Shown here: positions 12,298-22,339 of the stretch, in pieces
How positions within the stretch are numbered: the stretch's first letter is position 1
How the letters are laid out: every line of letters starts with the position of its first letter
Source: Lactarius indigo
Lineage: Eukaryota; Basidiomycota; Agaricomycetes; Russulales; Russulaceae
Length of the DNA: 64,000 nt
Reading direction: 5' to 3'
NCBI GenBank assembly: GCA_025766275.1
Contig: JAFKAC010000012.1
Location: 1 to 64,000 of the forward strand
The notes under the pieces: model-generated
Seen by the model: the letters and a program-made list of their open reading frames with translations, nothing else
Told to the model about the DNA's origin: nothing
Database searches by the model: none
Position numbers and translations under genes: made by a program

Positions 12298-12323
12298 GCT
12301 AACATGGGAGGTTTTTCCTGATG
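12298..12323 (-). repeat. Right arm of the 26-bp inverted repeat paired with 2874-2899
   Basis: This is the reverse complement of the left arm at 24 of 26 positions. The external flanks (AGCTGTCT here, CCTACAAG on the left) do not match, so no target duplication supports it. The 580 bases that follow hold no recognisable gene. Confidence 0.5.
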
Positions 12324-12899
12324 AGCTGTCTGTGTACTACTGTCCTGCTTCCTGTGTCGTTTGTTTGCACTGTACATCACATGGTTCGGGAGTGTCATGC
12401 CAGTTGTTTACTGCTGAGGTATGAGTGACTCTGGTTCAGGTTCGTTTGTCGAATGCATTGTGCCATGTTCACTAGCTAGGAAAAGAGGTCTACTCTTATG
12501 TCACAGTTCAGTTGTAGCCCAAAGGCAATGGGCAAGCAGAGTCGAGGGTCACATATTAAGTGACCAGAGGGAGGGAGAACTTGGCAGGCAAGTGAGAGGG
12601 GAATCTAAAGGTTTAAACAAGTAGACTGTATTCAAGGACTAAGAGTAGACAAAGTATTGTACTACTCAGACTACTGGTCTTTATACTCTTACAAACTGGT
12701 GATTTTTGGGACTCTTTTCTGTGGTTACAAAGACTTGGAAGTGAGCTGGCATACAAGAGATGTGGCATGGGTACTGGGCTGGCAGAAGACTCGGATGTGC
12801 TGGCAGGGAGCCTTGCAGGTGGTCAAAAACCCCCACAACCAAAAGGCTCATTCACATGCACAACCAATCTCCAGAGCCACCGACTGTGTATACTATGAC

Positions 12900-13316
12900 T
12901 TTGTTCTACCTTTAGCTATATCCTTATTGTGATGTCACTATGATATCATCTTTGCTTGGACTTTCTTTGTTCTGTGCTCCTTATTCTCCATTTGTGTATT
13001 CCTTTTGTCCCAGATGAAGAACAATGTCTTATACTCTGTGACGCTATGTTACATCCCTTGTACTAGTGTCACCCCTGTAAACAGTATAAGTAGTGTAGCA
13101 TGTACACTGCTGGTCCACATCAGTTCTCACTACTTATGTGCCAGGTATGTTTCTCCCTTCAATCCTTTGATGTCTAACATCAGTTCTCACTGCTTATGTG
13201 CCAGACTCTTTGCTTCAGTGCAACTTCCCTGTTCACCTCTGCTTCCAGCTTACTTGCATATCTCACCACATTTCCCTTGCCACTGTGAGTATGCCCTTTC
13301 TATGTATGCTGTTCAT
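12900..13316 (+). repeat. 5'-truncated copia-family LTR fragment
   Basis: From about 12900 the sequence parallels the 33500-34125 solo LTR (TGATGTCACTATGATATC, a TATA-like AGTATAAGTAG, and the duplicated motif ending TGTGCCAG). It ends near GTTCATAA in place of GTTCATCA. The repeat-bracketed GTATGT...CCAG interval is present at 13145-13204 (60 nt). The first third of the LTR is missing. Confidence 0.75.
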
Positions 13317-13476
13317 AATTGTGTTGTAGATTTGTCTCAGACTCTCAGTAGTCAGTTATGATGCCTCAGTAAGCAGTAATTGTCATGGACTTTTATAACA
13401 TCAGTCAGCAGTAGTAATGTATCACCAATGGTTGGCCCATGAATTATAAAAGTCACTCTGCAAGTGGATGATTGGA

Positions 13477-13895
13477 TTGTTGTGTTCACATAGGGGGCAG
13501 CTTTTGAATACATAAATGTAAGTTTTGATGATGATCTGCAGGTAAACTGTCTGATTGTTGATATCCCATGTGCAGTTAATAGTGATATGACTTAAGGGTG
13601 TAATACAGTCCATGATTTGTATCACTGGGATGTTGTACTGTGATTTTGAGCTGAAGAGCTGTACTGTACAGTGGCGAGTGAGCAACGCAAACAAGCCATG
13701 CTGTACAGTACAGCTCTTCAGCTCAAAATCACAGTACAACATCCCAGTGATACAAATCATGGACTGTATTACACCCTTAAGTCATATCACTATTAACTGC
13801 ACATGGGATATCAACAATCAGACAGTTTACCTGCAGATCATCATCAAAACTTACATTTATGTATTCAAAAGCTGCCCCCTATGTGAACACAACAA
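13477..13895. repeat. Perfect inverted repeat: two 195-bp arms, 29-bp spacer
   Basis: The left arm 13477-13671 and right arm 13701-13895 are reverse complements with no mismatch found, separated by 13672-13700. The next outer base pair is already mismatched, so the arms end sharply. The arms do not resemble a transposon terminus I know and carry no coding motif. Transcribed from either side, the RNA would form a 195-bp double-stranded hairpin. The ORFs reported across it (13422-13760 minus, 13612-13902 plus) encode the same peptide because of the symmetry and are not credible genes. Confidence 0.95.
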
Positions 13896-13950
13896 ACCCT
13901 AACCCTATTTTAGGGTTTGATGTTAACCTTAACCTTAACTCTATGTGCCT
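13896..13950. repeat. Telomere-like interstitial motif
   Basis: The text AACCCTAACCCTATTTTAGG and the following GGTTT, then degenerate TTAACC repeats to about 13940, contain two CCCTAA units and one TTAGGG unit in opposite orientation directly abutting the right hairpin arm. It is too short to call a telomere. The 230 bases that follow are featureless. Confidence 0.45.
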
Positions 13951-14184
13951 AATATATGGTCATATTGTTGGCTGGGCATTGGTGTGCAGTATGCATCTCA
14001 GATCTACTATGTAGAGCAGAGTGTTTGGTGCATGTGTGCATGGAAACAAATCAGACATCAATGACACTTTAGTAATATACCCTGATAATAATGTTTTAAC
14101 TGTCACAGCATGCACATTATATGTGAACATGTTATTAGCACATGGTACATTGTGCATGTATTAAATATGTATAGTAATATGGTG

Positions 14185-15940
14185 GTGTATGTGTAAGGAG
14201 TCTAGGACTCCTTTTCTCAGTGTTATGCTTGATAAATTGGGCTATAAGAGGGTGGTGTGTGTGTGAGGAGTCTAGGACTCCTTTTCTCAGTGTCATACTT
14301 GAGAAATTGGGCTATAAGAGGATGGTGTGTACGTGAGGAGTCCCAGACTCCTTTTCTCAGTGTTGCTCTAGAAATTGGGCTGTAAGAGGGTGGTGTACAT
14401 GTGAGGAGTCCGGGACTCCTTTTCTTGGTGTTGCTCTGGAAATTTGGCTGAAGAGGGTGGTGTACGTGTGAGGAGTCCTGGACTCCTTTTCTCAGTGTTG
14501 CTCTGGAAATTTGGCTATAAGAGGGTGGTGTACATGTGAGGAGTCCTGGACTCCTTTTCTCAGTGTTGCTCTGGAAATTTGGCTGTAAGAGGGTGGTGTA
14601 CGTGTGAGGAGTCCGGGACTCCTTTTCTCGGTGTTGCTCTGGAAATTTGGCTGTAAGAGGGTGGTGTACGTGTGAGGAGTCCGGGACTCCTTTTCTTGGT
14701 GTCGCTCTAGAAATTTGGCTGTAAGAGGGTGGTGTACATGTGAGGAGTCCGGGACTCCTTTTCTTGGTGTCGCTCTAGAAATTTGGCTGTAAGAGGGTGG
14801 TGTACATGTGAGGAGTCCGGGACTCCTTTTCTTGGTGTCACTCTAGAAATTTGGCTGTAAGAGGGTGGTGTACATGTGAGAAGTCCGGGACTCCTTTTCT
14901 CAATGTCGCTCTGGAAATTTGGCTGTAAGAGGGTGGTGTACGTGTGAGGAGTCCGGGACTCCTTTTCTCAATGTCACTCTGGAAATTTGGCTGTAAGAGG
15001 GTGGTGTACATGTGAGGAGTCCGGGACTCCTTTTCTCAATGTCACTCTGGAAATTTGGCTGTAAGAGGGTGGTGTACATGTGAGGAGTCCAGGACTCCTT
15101 TTCTTGGTGTCACTCTGGAAATTTGGCTGTAAGAGGGTGGTGTATGTGTGAGGAGTCCTGGACTCCTTTTCTCAGTGTCACTCTGGAAATTTGGCTGTAA
15201 GAGGGTGGTGTATGTGTGAGGAGTCCTGGACTCCTTTTCTCAGTGTCACTCTGGAAATTGGGGATGTAGAGGGTGGTGTATGTGTGAGGAGTCCGGGACT
15301 CCTTTTCTCAATGTCACTCTGGAAATTTGGCTGTAAGAGGGTGGTGTATGTGTGAGGAGTCCGGGACTCCTTTTCTTGGTGTCGCTCTAGAAATTGGGCT
15401 ATAAGAGGGTGGTGTACATGTGAGGAGTCTGGGACTCCTTTTCTCAGTGTCACTCTGGAAATTTGGCTGTAAGAGGGTGGTGTACATGTGAGGAGTCTGG
15501 GACTCCTTTTCTCAGTGTCGCTCTGGAAATTTGGCTGTAAGAGGGTGGTGTGTACATGAGGAGTCTGGGACTCCTTTTCTCGGTGTTGCTCTGAAAATTT
15601 GGCTGTAAGAGGGGGGTGGTGTACATGTGAGGAGTCCTGGACTCCTTTTCTCAGTGTCACTCTGGAAATTGGGGATGTAGAGGGTGGTGTATGTGTGAGG
15701 AGTCCTGGACTCCTTTTCTCAGTGTCACTCTGGAAATTGGGGATGTAGAGGGTGGTGTACGTGTGAGGAGTCCGGGACTCCTTTTCTCAATGTCACTCTG
15801 GAAATTTGGCTGTAAGAGGGTGGTGTATGTGTGAGGAGTCCGGGACTCCTTTTCTCAGTGTCGCTCTAGAAATTGGGCTATAAGAGGGTGGTGTACATGT
15901 GAGGAGTCCGGGACTCCTTTTCTCAGTGTCACTCTTGAGT
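14185..15940. repeat. 68-bp minisatellite, about 26 tandem copies
   Basis: Each unit contains GTGAGGAGTCC, one variable base or two, GGACTCCTTTTCT, then CTCTGGAAATTTGGCT and AAGAGGGTGGTGTA. Counting the ACTCCTTTTCT core gives 26 occurrences spaced 66-70 bases apart. The core is a near-perfect palindrome, GGAGTCC/GGACTCC. Units near the left end are the most divergent. The minus-strand ORF 15178-15660 only reads through this array: 68 is not a multiple of three, so the repeated peptides rotate through all frames. Confidence 0.95.
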
Positions 15941-15949
15941 TTGGGTCGA

Positions 15950-16876
15950 GTTAATTGAGTCTTTGGACATGTGTGCACCTAATACATTTTGGCATGCATA
16001 TGGAGTATTTGATGTACACATGTACAGAAACCTATAAGAATTGCATGAGCTCTAGGTGACTGCCTTAAGTCCACCTGAGGCCCATACCTAGGCAAAGCCT
16101 AAACCCCGCCTACAATGAACACCACCCCTACGTCCACCCCTAGGGGTACTGCAAAGTGGCTCATAACACCACCCCTACGTCCACCCCTAGGGGTACTGCA
16201 AAGTGGCTCATAACAGATGCGGTTCTGGGTAGTCACGTGACTAGGCGCTTATTCGGCCCTGAAACTATTACGTGTCTGGCGCTAGTCCGGACCGGAACGG
16301 AGTAAGAGGAATTCCCCGACGGTGTGCTTGGTTACGTACTATCTAGACCCATCTGGACCACTGCCCCAAGGGGTAAGATCAAGATTGGTGTGCCCCTGTT
16401 CAGGCACTAGGAGAGGCTATGGGGAATCCCCAGGTTAGGCACAGGGGACAGGCGCTCCGCGCCTGTCGGCAGGTACGTCACTGGAATAATCTTATGGGAA
16501 GATCTTACCCCCTTGAATCCATCGTCCGCCCCAAGCGTTTACTCTAGATTGCGTGAGTGACTCGAACTGTTACCTCTAGTAAAATAGCTTTGCATGGCTT
16601 ACACAAGTAACAGAGCACCGACTCGATGGCCAGCCCCCTTCGGGGTCTGGCAGCAGTTCATCGCGTTCGCAAGTTAACCCCCACAAGTCCCCTCTACCTA
16701 TCCGTTCAGGTAGGTCTGAAGAAAGAGGGTAATGTATTATAAATCGAAAAGGTACCCTGAAGAGCATAAAAGCGAAAGGGTCAGTGCTGGGTAGCCCCCA
16801 CCACTCTTGGTACCTTTTGCATCTCCTCTTCAGTTCTCCACTGCGAGCGAAGCGAGCAGTGTCGAATTTGACCACC
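15950..16876. other. Hairpin-rich non-coding segment with a 47-bp tandem duplication
   Basis: The 47 bases beginning ACCACCCCTACGTCC at 16121 are repeated in tandem at 16168. Further on, short perfect inverted repeats are dense: CAGGCG/CGCCTG near 16450, CTACCT/AGGTAG near 16700, CACTGC/GCAGTG near 16840, and AAAAGGTACC at about 16749 with GGTACCTTTT at about 16809. No gene motif is visible. It abuts the truncated 3' end of the gypsy pol, so its right boundary at 16876 is a junction. Confidence 0.55.
16121..16214. repeat. 47-bp tandem duplication (two copies)
   Basis: The unit spanning 16121-16167 is repeated at 16168-16214 without a difference that I could see. Each copy contains the palindromic CCCCTAGGGG. 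Confidence 0.9.
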
Positions 16877-19345
16877 CTAAGTGACGGTGAGGATGCTGTC
16901 GTGCCCTTCTGATACTGGTAGTTTGGTAATGAAATCTATCGCCACAGTGTGGAAGGGGAATGTGTCGAGTATAGGCATGATGGGGTGTAACGCCGCACGT
17001 ATGGGGCACATGTTGACTTTGTTTTGTTGGCACTCGGCACATCCTTGAACATACTCATAAACGTCCCTTTGTAGCCGTGGCCACCAGTAATGTCTTTCCA
17101 AGATCCGTTGCGTTCTCGTGATTCTGGGATGTCCGTGTATGGGCAAGTCGTGGTGGTTGTGGATTAGCACGCGATGCGTCGAGGCTGGCCCCGCTATGAC
17201 GAACCTGCCATCCTTATACCATTCTCCCTGTATCTTCTTTAGTCGGTGGGGGTCCGCCCACACCTTGATCACCTCTTCGTCTTGTTGATGTCGCGGTTGC
17301 AGCAGGTTTGGGTTGAGGGTCAACATCCTTGCTGTGTTGAGGGTGTGGACAAAGACTTCAGGTGGTAATACCACTACTTCGCTATTGTCTTCTACTCCTT
17401 GATCATAGTCCGGTCGTTGCAATAGTGCATCGGCTCTTCCGTTATTCTTTCCTTTGATGTGGTGAATTTCGAAGTTGTACTCGGAGAGTTCGAGTACTTC
17501 CCTTGCAACTCGCCTACTAATTTTCTGTGGCGACTTCCAATACTGTAGGTTCAGGTGATCTGAGTAAATCTTGATCTTGTGTGGGGCTCCTGCCAGCAGC
17601 AGCCTCCAGTGTCTTAAAGCCTTGACTATTGCAAGTAATTCTAGGTCGTAGATGTCGTAATTTCGTTCTGCTTCCGAGAGCGTTGCCGAGTAATAGCCTA
17701 TGGGGTGCCGTTTTCTGTCAGACTTTTTTTGTAGTAGTACGGCTCCCACCGCGTAGCCCGAGGCATCCACCTCCAATTTGAATGGGTCCTGGAGGACGGG
17801 GTGTGCCAATACCAGTTCTTCGGTTACGAGGTGTTTGAGCGTGTTGAACGCCTTGTCCTCCTCTTCTGTCCATCGCCACTCTTCGTCCTTGCGTGTCAAC
17901 TTTGTAAGCGGTTTGGCATGGGTTGCGAAGCCGCAGATGAAAAGCCTGTAAAAGTTGCAAAAACCGAGAAAAGATCGGACGTCTTTGACCTTCGTTGGTG
18001 TTGGCCAGTCTTTGATGCCTTGGACTTTTACAGGGTCCATTCGGGTCACCCCCCTTTCAAGGATTACCCCCAGGTAATCCATGCGCAGCTGATGGAACAA
18101 GCACTTTTCGAGTTTGAAGTAGAGGTCGTGCTCCTGTGCGATGCTCAGAATGTCGCGTACTGCGGCGACATGGGCCGCTAGATCGTGATCAAAGTGAGTG
18201 GCGATCCCAATATCGTCCATATAAACACGTATCATAGTGCCCAAGCGTTCGTGTTTCGCTATTGTGTCGCGATAGATATGGTTCATCATGGCCTGGAAGG
18301 TTGCGGGAGAGTTGGTGAGTCCGAAGAACATGACTGTAGGTTTGAAAAGGCCAAATTTGGTCTTGAATGCCGCCTTCTCTTGATCTCCGTCACGGATCCA
18401 GATATTATTATAGCCCCATCGGATATCTAGTTTTGTGTAAATGTGGGTGTTGCTGAGGTCGAGGATTAGGTCTTGGATGAGTGGCAGCGGATACTGGTTG
18501 CAGATGGTGTGAGAGTTGATGACCCTATAGTCCTGGACTGGTCGCAGCTTTCCATCCTTCTTTTTGATGAAGAAAAAGGAGGATGCGTATGGGGAGATAG
18601 AGGGGCGTAGATACCCCTGTCGCAGTTTCTCTTCGAGGAACTCTTTAAGCTCGCTTTCTTCCTTTTGCGTCATAGGATACACTTTGCAGTCTATTGCAGC
18701 CGGTGCGGATGGTTTGAAGTCTATGGCGTGGTCCCATGGTCTAGCTGGGGGAAAGCGATGCGACACTTTCGAGGTGATGGCTCTAGCGAACGTTTCTTCT
18801 TCTAGTTCTTGTACGATAGCTTCCTTTTCAGCCATAGTTTGGGCTCAGATTACAGGTGTGGAGAGTAGTTCTTCAGTAGTAGCCAGTACCACTGGTTGCA
18901 TGTCAGGGTGCATGGTTGCCGTGGCCCATCTGATGGTGGGCTCGAAGGTGCTTAGCCATGGGTAGCCAAGCACCATGTCCTCGCTGCCGAGGTCGGTGAC
19001 CAGAAAGGTCATTTTCTTTATCTGTCCTCATGTTTTTACTTCTAGGTTAACGTAATGAGTGATCAACCCAGCTTTGTTTTCCGTATTATCAATATTCCAT
19101 ATCTTGCAAGGCGTTTCTAAAGGCTGCACCGGGATGCCGGCCCGTGCTGCCATACTTGGTCAGATAAAGTTGTCAGTCGCTCCGGAGTCGACCAATGCAT
19201 GTGTTTCAGTCGTTTGGTAATTCGTTTTGACAGTCACTGGAATTCGCAGAGATCGATAGCGTGTTGTCACAATTACAGAATTACATTGTAATGCCCTCAC
19301 CCAGACTGACGGGTTCAGGTGTCCCGAAAACCCTCCTTTCCCCAC
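16877..19345 (-). pseudogene. gypsy Pol: aspartic protease, reverse transcriptase, RNase H, partial integrase
   Basis: One frame throughout. The protease motif ALVDSGATDNF is near 19170 and VLGYPWLSTF near 18960. From 18835 an uninterrupted 652-codon stretch holds the reverse transcriptase (KKKDGKLRPVQDYR, FGLTNSPATFQ, catalytic YMDD near 18210), RNase H (LEVDASGYAVGAVL, YDIYDLELLAIV, YSDHLNLQYW) and the integrase zinc finger (HGHPRITRT, CAECQQNK). It ends two codons after HDSILTV at a TAG created by the junction. Three in-frame TGA codons lie at 19160-19162, 19028-19030 and 18845-18847. The pol frame overlaps the end of gag by about 31 bases in a different frame, so expression would need frameshifting. 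Confidence 0.93.
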
Positions 19346-21366
19346 AAATCTTGAAGTATGAGGTCTTTTACCTCATCCGTGCTGTTGGCCACTTGGGTGA
19401 GCCACTCTTTCGCTTGTTCTCCGGTGGTTTTGACAGTCGAGACTGCGTTGATTTGCGGTGCGGGTGTTGCACTAACCGATGGCGTTGCGTAGCCCGGTAG
19501 CGATGGCTCATATTGTGATACTGGCCCCGAGGGCCAGGCGGTTTCTGTCATTCTACTGCTGGATGGAGCGTTTTGCCACTGCCTCTGCTGTCGGGGGTAT
19601 GGGCAATTTCGTGAGAGGTGTCCCGGAGCATTACAGTTGTAGCAAAGGACATTCCTTAGGTCCCGTCGTGACCCTCCCCTGCCTCTTCCTCTAGCTCCCA
19701 GTCCTCCCCTAGGTGGGAAGGGAGGCGGGGACCAGGTGTGGGGTAGTTTGTTGAAGTCGATGTCTTCCGACCCTGCGAGCCTTACCTTGGCTCAATCTGC
19801 CAATGTATCCATGGCCCACGGGTTAGTTTGAGGCAAGTTTTGTGGGAGTGTCCATCCGGCATTGCCGCTTTGTTTCTTCTGCTGCGTCGGAGTGTTTTTG
19901 TACTCATTGAGCCTTGCTTTGAGGTGAATGTAGTTCTTCTGTCGTTTGAGTACCGCCCTTTTCCAGTCGTCGAATGTGATTGGGTCGTCAAACTGGAACG
20001 CATTCTTGAACAGTTCCTTGGGCAGACCCGACGTGAAGAGGTCGATGGTTTGTGGTTCATTGAGGCAGTAATGAGCTTTCCGCGCAAGCTGCTCGAAGTC
20101 GTTGACGTACTTGTCAATATCCTCTCCTGTCATTTTGAACCCTTTTCGCAGTATTGCTTGCGCTTGCTCCCGTTCCAGCGTATTCTCGAATCGCTGGCTG
20201 AAACTGTCGGCTACGGCGTTCCATAAGTCTCGAGTGTAAGGACTGATTCCTCATTGTATTTGTCTGTTGAGCCAGTTCAGGAAGGATAGAACCCATTCGC
20301 TGACCGCTCCGCCCTTGATGTAGGAGAGAAACAGAAGACATCTTCTGTAGTCATTGCGCATGATGGGGGCGTCTAAATTCATGCCCCAGTAGACGTGCCA
20401 CTGCGTCAGGAATTGGTCTACTTTGAGTCTGTCTCCGTCAAAAATGGAGGGTGGCTCACCGGTTAGTTTCTCATTATGATGTCCCCCTCCTCCGGCGTCT
20501 CCACCTCCACCTCCACCTCCACCTCCGCCTCTGCCTGGCGGTCCAGCGGGCGGTCCCCTTGGTGGTTCGGTTCTTCGTATGTCGAACGGGATACCCCCAT
20601 CTGGCGGTGGCGGTGGGTCTCCACTTGGCCCTCCCACACCTGGAGGGAGTTCTAGCGCAGGTTGTCGTCCTGACGGAGGGTCTCCCCTGTCGGATCCTAT
20701 GGCTCGAAAGATGGCGGCGTCGTCCGCGGTCATTTGTACTCCTGTTTCTGGGTTGATGGGCATAAGGATTTCTCTTGCCTTGGCCCGTATTGCGTGTGCT
20801 TCTTCGATCGCGACTTCTTCCATGGCTTGCGTTAGTGTTGCCATAATGGCTGGTGATCGAATATGAATTGGTTCGGGTTTGGTGATGTGTGCGGACTCAG
20901 CTCATTCAATGAGGAGGTCTTGTATTGCTCCTCCGCTAGTCTCCGTTTGATTTGGTTCTCATCCTTCGCTTTCTTCCTGGCTTTGTTCGTCTTCTTCAGT
21001 TCCTTCCGATGCTACTTCTCCAGTGGAGTGTTCTCGTATTTGTCCGTCAATAGGGCCCCAATCTGCTCTGCTATTGAGTTCTCGTGCATCGATGTCACAC
21101 TGATATCTGGGTCCCGCCAGTCGTATTGCGTCCCACTGAGAGTCTATGGGGTTCCACGTAACTTCTACCCAACACAAGTGGTCAAAGTTGAACTCAACTG
21201 GTCGGAACCTGCTTGGTCCGTTGAACTCCACAAAATATCCAGTTTCTTCCTGTCTTTCCCTCCAAGATGCGGCGCCTAGAAAGTGCGTAGGGACGTTACG
21301 TTCTCCTCTCCTTTGGAGTGAATAAGGACGGAAGTTTGTCCACTGATCTCTGGTTGTTACGGCCAC
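19315..21366 (-). pseudogene. gypsy Gag with CCHC zinc knuckle, four internal TGA codons
   Basis: A single frame from about 21366 to the TGA at 19315-19317 encodes an N-terminal Trp-rich domain (21366-20962), a Pro/Gly-rich linker, a retrotransposon-gag capsid segment (about 20450-19850) and a zinc knuckle CYNCNAPGHLSRNC near 19625. In-frame TGA codons sit at 20959-20961, 20902-20904, 20251-20253 and 19792-19794. There is no TAA or TAG in the frame. The first in-frame start-like codon after the LTR is GTG (21366-21364); no ATG precedes it, so the original start may be lost. Many CGA codons remain intact in between. Confidence 0.85.
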
Positions 21367-21371
21367 GATGG

Positions 21372-21382
21372 ATCTTGGTCTT
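21372..21382 (-). promoter_or_regulatory. Predicted self-primer binding site of the gypsy element
   Basis: On the minus strand the 11 bases AAGACCAAGAT lie two bases downstream of the 5' LTR end. They are exactly complementary to ATCTTGGTCTT at 21617-21607 inside the LTR. That site sits about 27-34 bases downstream of a TATTTAAA box (21651-21644), where the transcript 5' end is expected. This is the arrangement of Tf1, in which the first 11 nt of the RNA fold back and prime reverse transcription. No tRNA-like primer site is apparent. Confidence 0.7.
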
Positions 21383-21384
21383 AA

Positions 21385-21548
21385 TGTAACGCCGTCACGA
21401 CATTAGCTCGACTTGAGCTCGGTAGAGGCGGTAACAACTTAGCGAATGACTTGAAGACACGGAGGCCCAAGTATAAACTGAGGTGAGCACACGAAGGTGC
21501 ACCTAATAGATCTGTCTTGTATCACGAGCGAAGTCGGATCCCTTTCAG

Positions 21549-21585
<37 letters not shown>

Positions 21586-21912
21586 AGAAACAAGTGACGA
21601 TTCAAGAAGACCAAGATGGTGTATCTTGGTCTTCACAAGACAGTTTAAATACAAATCGAGCAGGCTTTGAAGCGCTGCTATGAGTCACAGTAAAGTAGCG
21701 TCCAACGTATTGCAGAAACAACTCGAACCCTAATACTACTAGTACCAGTACTAGTGGCGCCAGTCATCAGTCAGCTATCGTACTGTATCTCCTATCGCAC
21801 TACCGTATCACCATGGTAAAGTCCGCAACTAATCTACCTTACCACCGTAGTTGCAACCGGTACAGTAAGGGTCCTCAGTCATGCTAACCAGCTTCCTGCT
21901 CGAATCGTAACA
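21385..21912 (-). repeat. 5' LTR of the gypsy element
   Basis: The plus-strand limits are TGTAACG...CGTAACA (528 bp). It includes a (GA)n run at about 21549-21581 and the 27-base palindrome 21607-21633 (AAGACCAAGAT, five bases, ATCTTGGTCTT). A related solo copy lies at 22340-22781. The interval 21913-22339 between them holds only AT-rich sequence with short palindromes and no gene. Confidence 0.85.
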
Positions 21913-22339
21913 CTATAAACCTGGTCGTGACTCAAAGCACTTAGAACCAGTCCTGACCAGACCAGGCTTATGTCATCAACTTCCTAAAGGGGAAATCCGA
22001 AATCGGAGTTTGAATTTCGCTCTCCAATGGTCACATGATGTGTCACATGATTACTATGCCTTTCAAGTCACATGCATATGTGCATGTGTATCAATCAACA
22101 GTTGATCATTTATCAATCAACAAAGACAATCAACTAAGCCACAAGGAACATATGTATTGATCACAGGTTCTGCAGTTGCTGCAGAATCATGCCACTATGG
22201 TGCAATACAGCATCATTGACTGTGGCACAGTCATACCATGCTTATCCTTTATTCTGATTGGACAGTATTAATAAGTTGTCTCTGGAATGTTCTAATCTGC
22301 AGTATTGTGCAGCACTTGTGGATAGGCCCTAAACCTGCC

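Larger units (their letters stand above)
16877..21912 (-). mobile_element. Ty3/gypsy (chromovirus-type) LTR retrotransposon, 3'-truncated, CpG-decayed
   Basis: Reading on the minus strand, the element runs from the 5' LTR (21912-21385) through a self-priming site, a gag frame (21366-19315) and an overlapping pol frame (19345-16877). The latter holds protease, reverse transcriptase, RNase H and the start of integrase. It breaks off inside the integrase core at 16877. The rest of integrase and the 3' LTR are missing and are replaced by unrelated hairpin-rich DNA. Seven in-frame stops interrupt gag and pol, all TGA. The structure resembles the Tf1/sushi group of Ty3 elements. Confidence 0.92.

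Noticed and set aside
13422..13902. Two ORFs encoding the same peptide on opposite strands
   Set aside because: A direct consequence of the perfect inverted repeat, not gene duplication.
15178..15660. 160-residue repetitive ORF on the minus strand
   Set aside because: It only reads through the 68-bp minisatellite. The unit is not a multiple of three, so the repeat peptide rotates frames and has no start or splice context.
14185..15940. Possible CRISPR array
   Set aside because: Units are tandem and continuous at 68 bp with no unique spacers, and the genome is eukaryotic. It is a minisatellite.
16080..16876. Mitochondrial insertion (NUMT) or group I intron
   Set aside because: Hairpins are suggestive, but base composition is not AT-rich and no conserved group I core or mitochondrial gene motif can be read.
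19300..19350. Programmed frameshift site between gypsy gag and pol
   Set aside because: The frames do overlap by about 31 bases, but no recognisable slippery heptamer or stable pseudoknot is seen, so the mechanism is left open.
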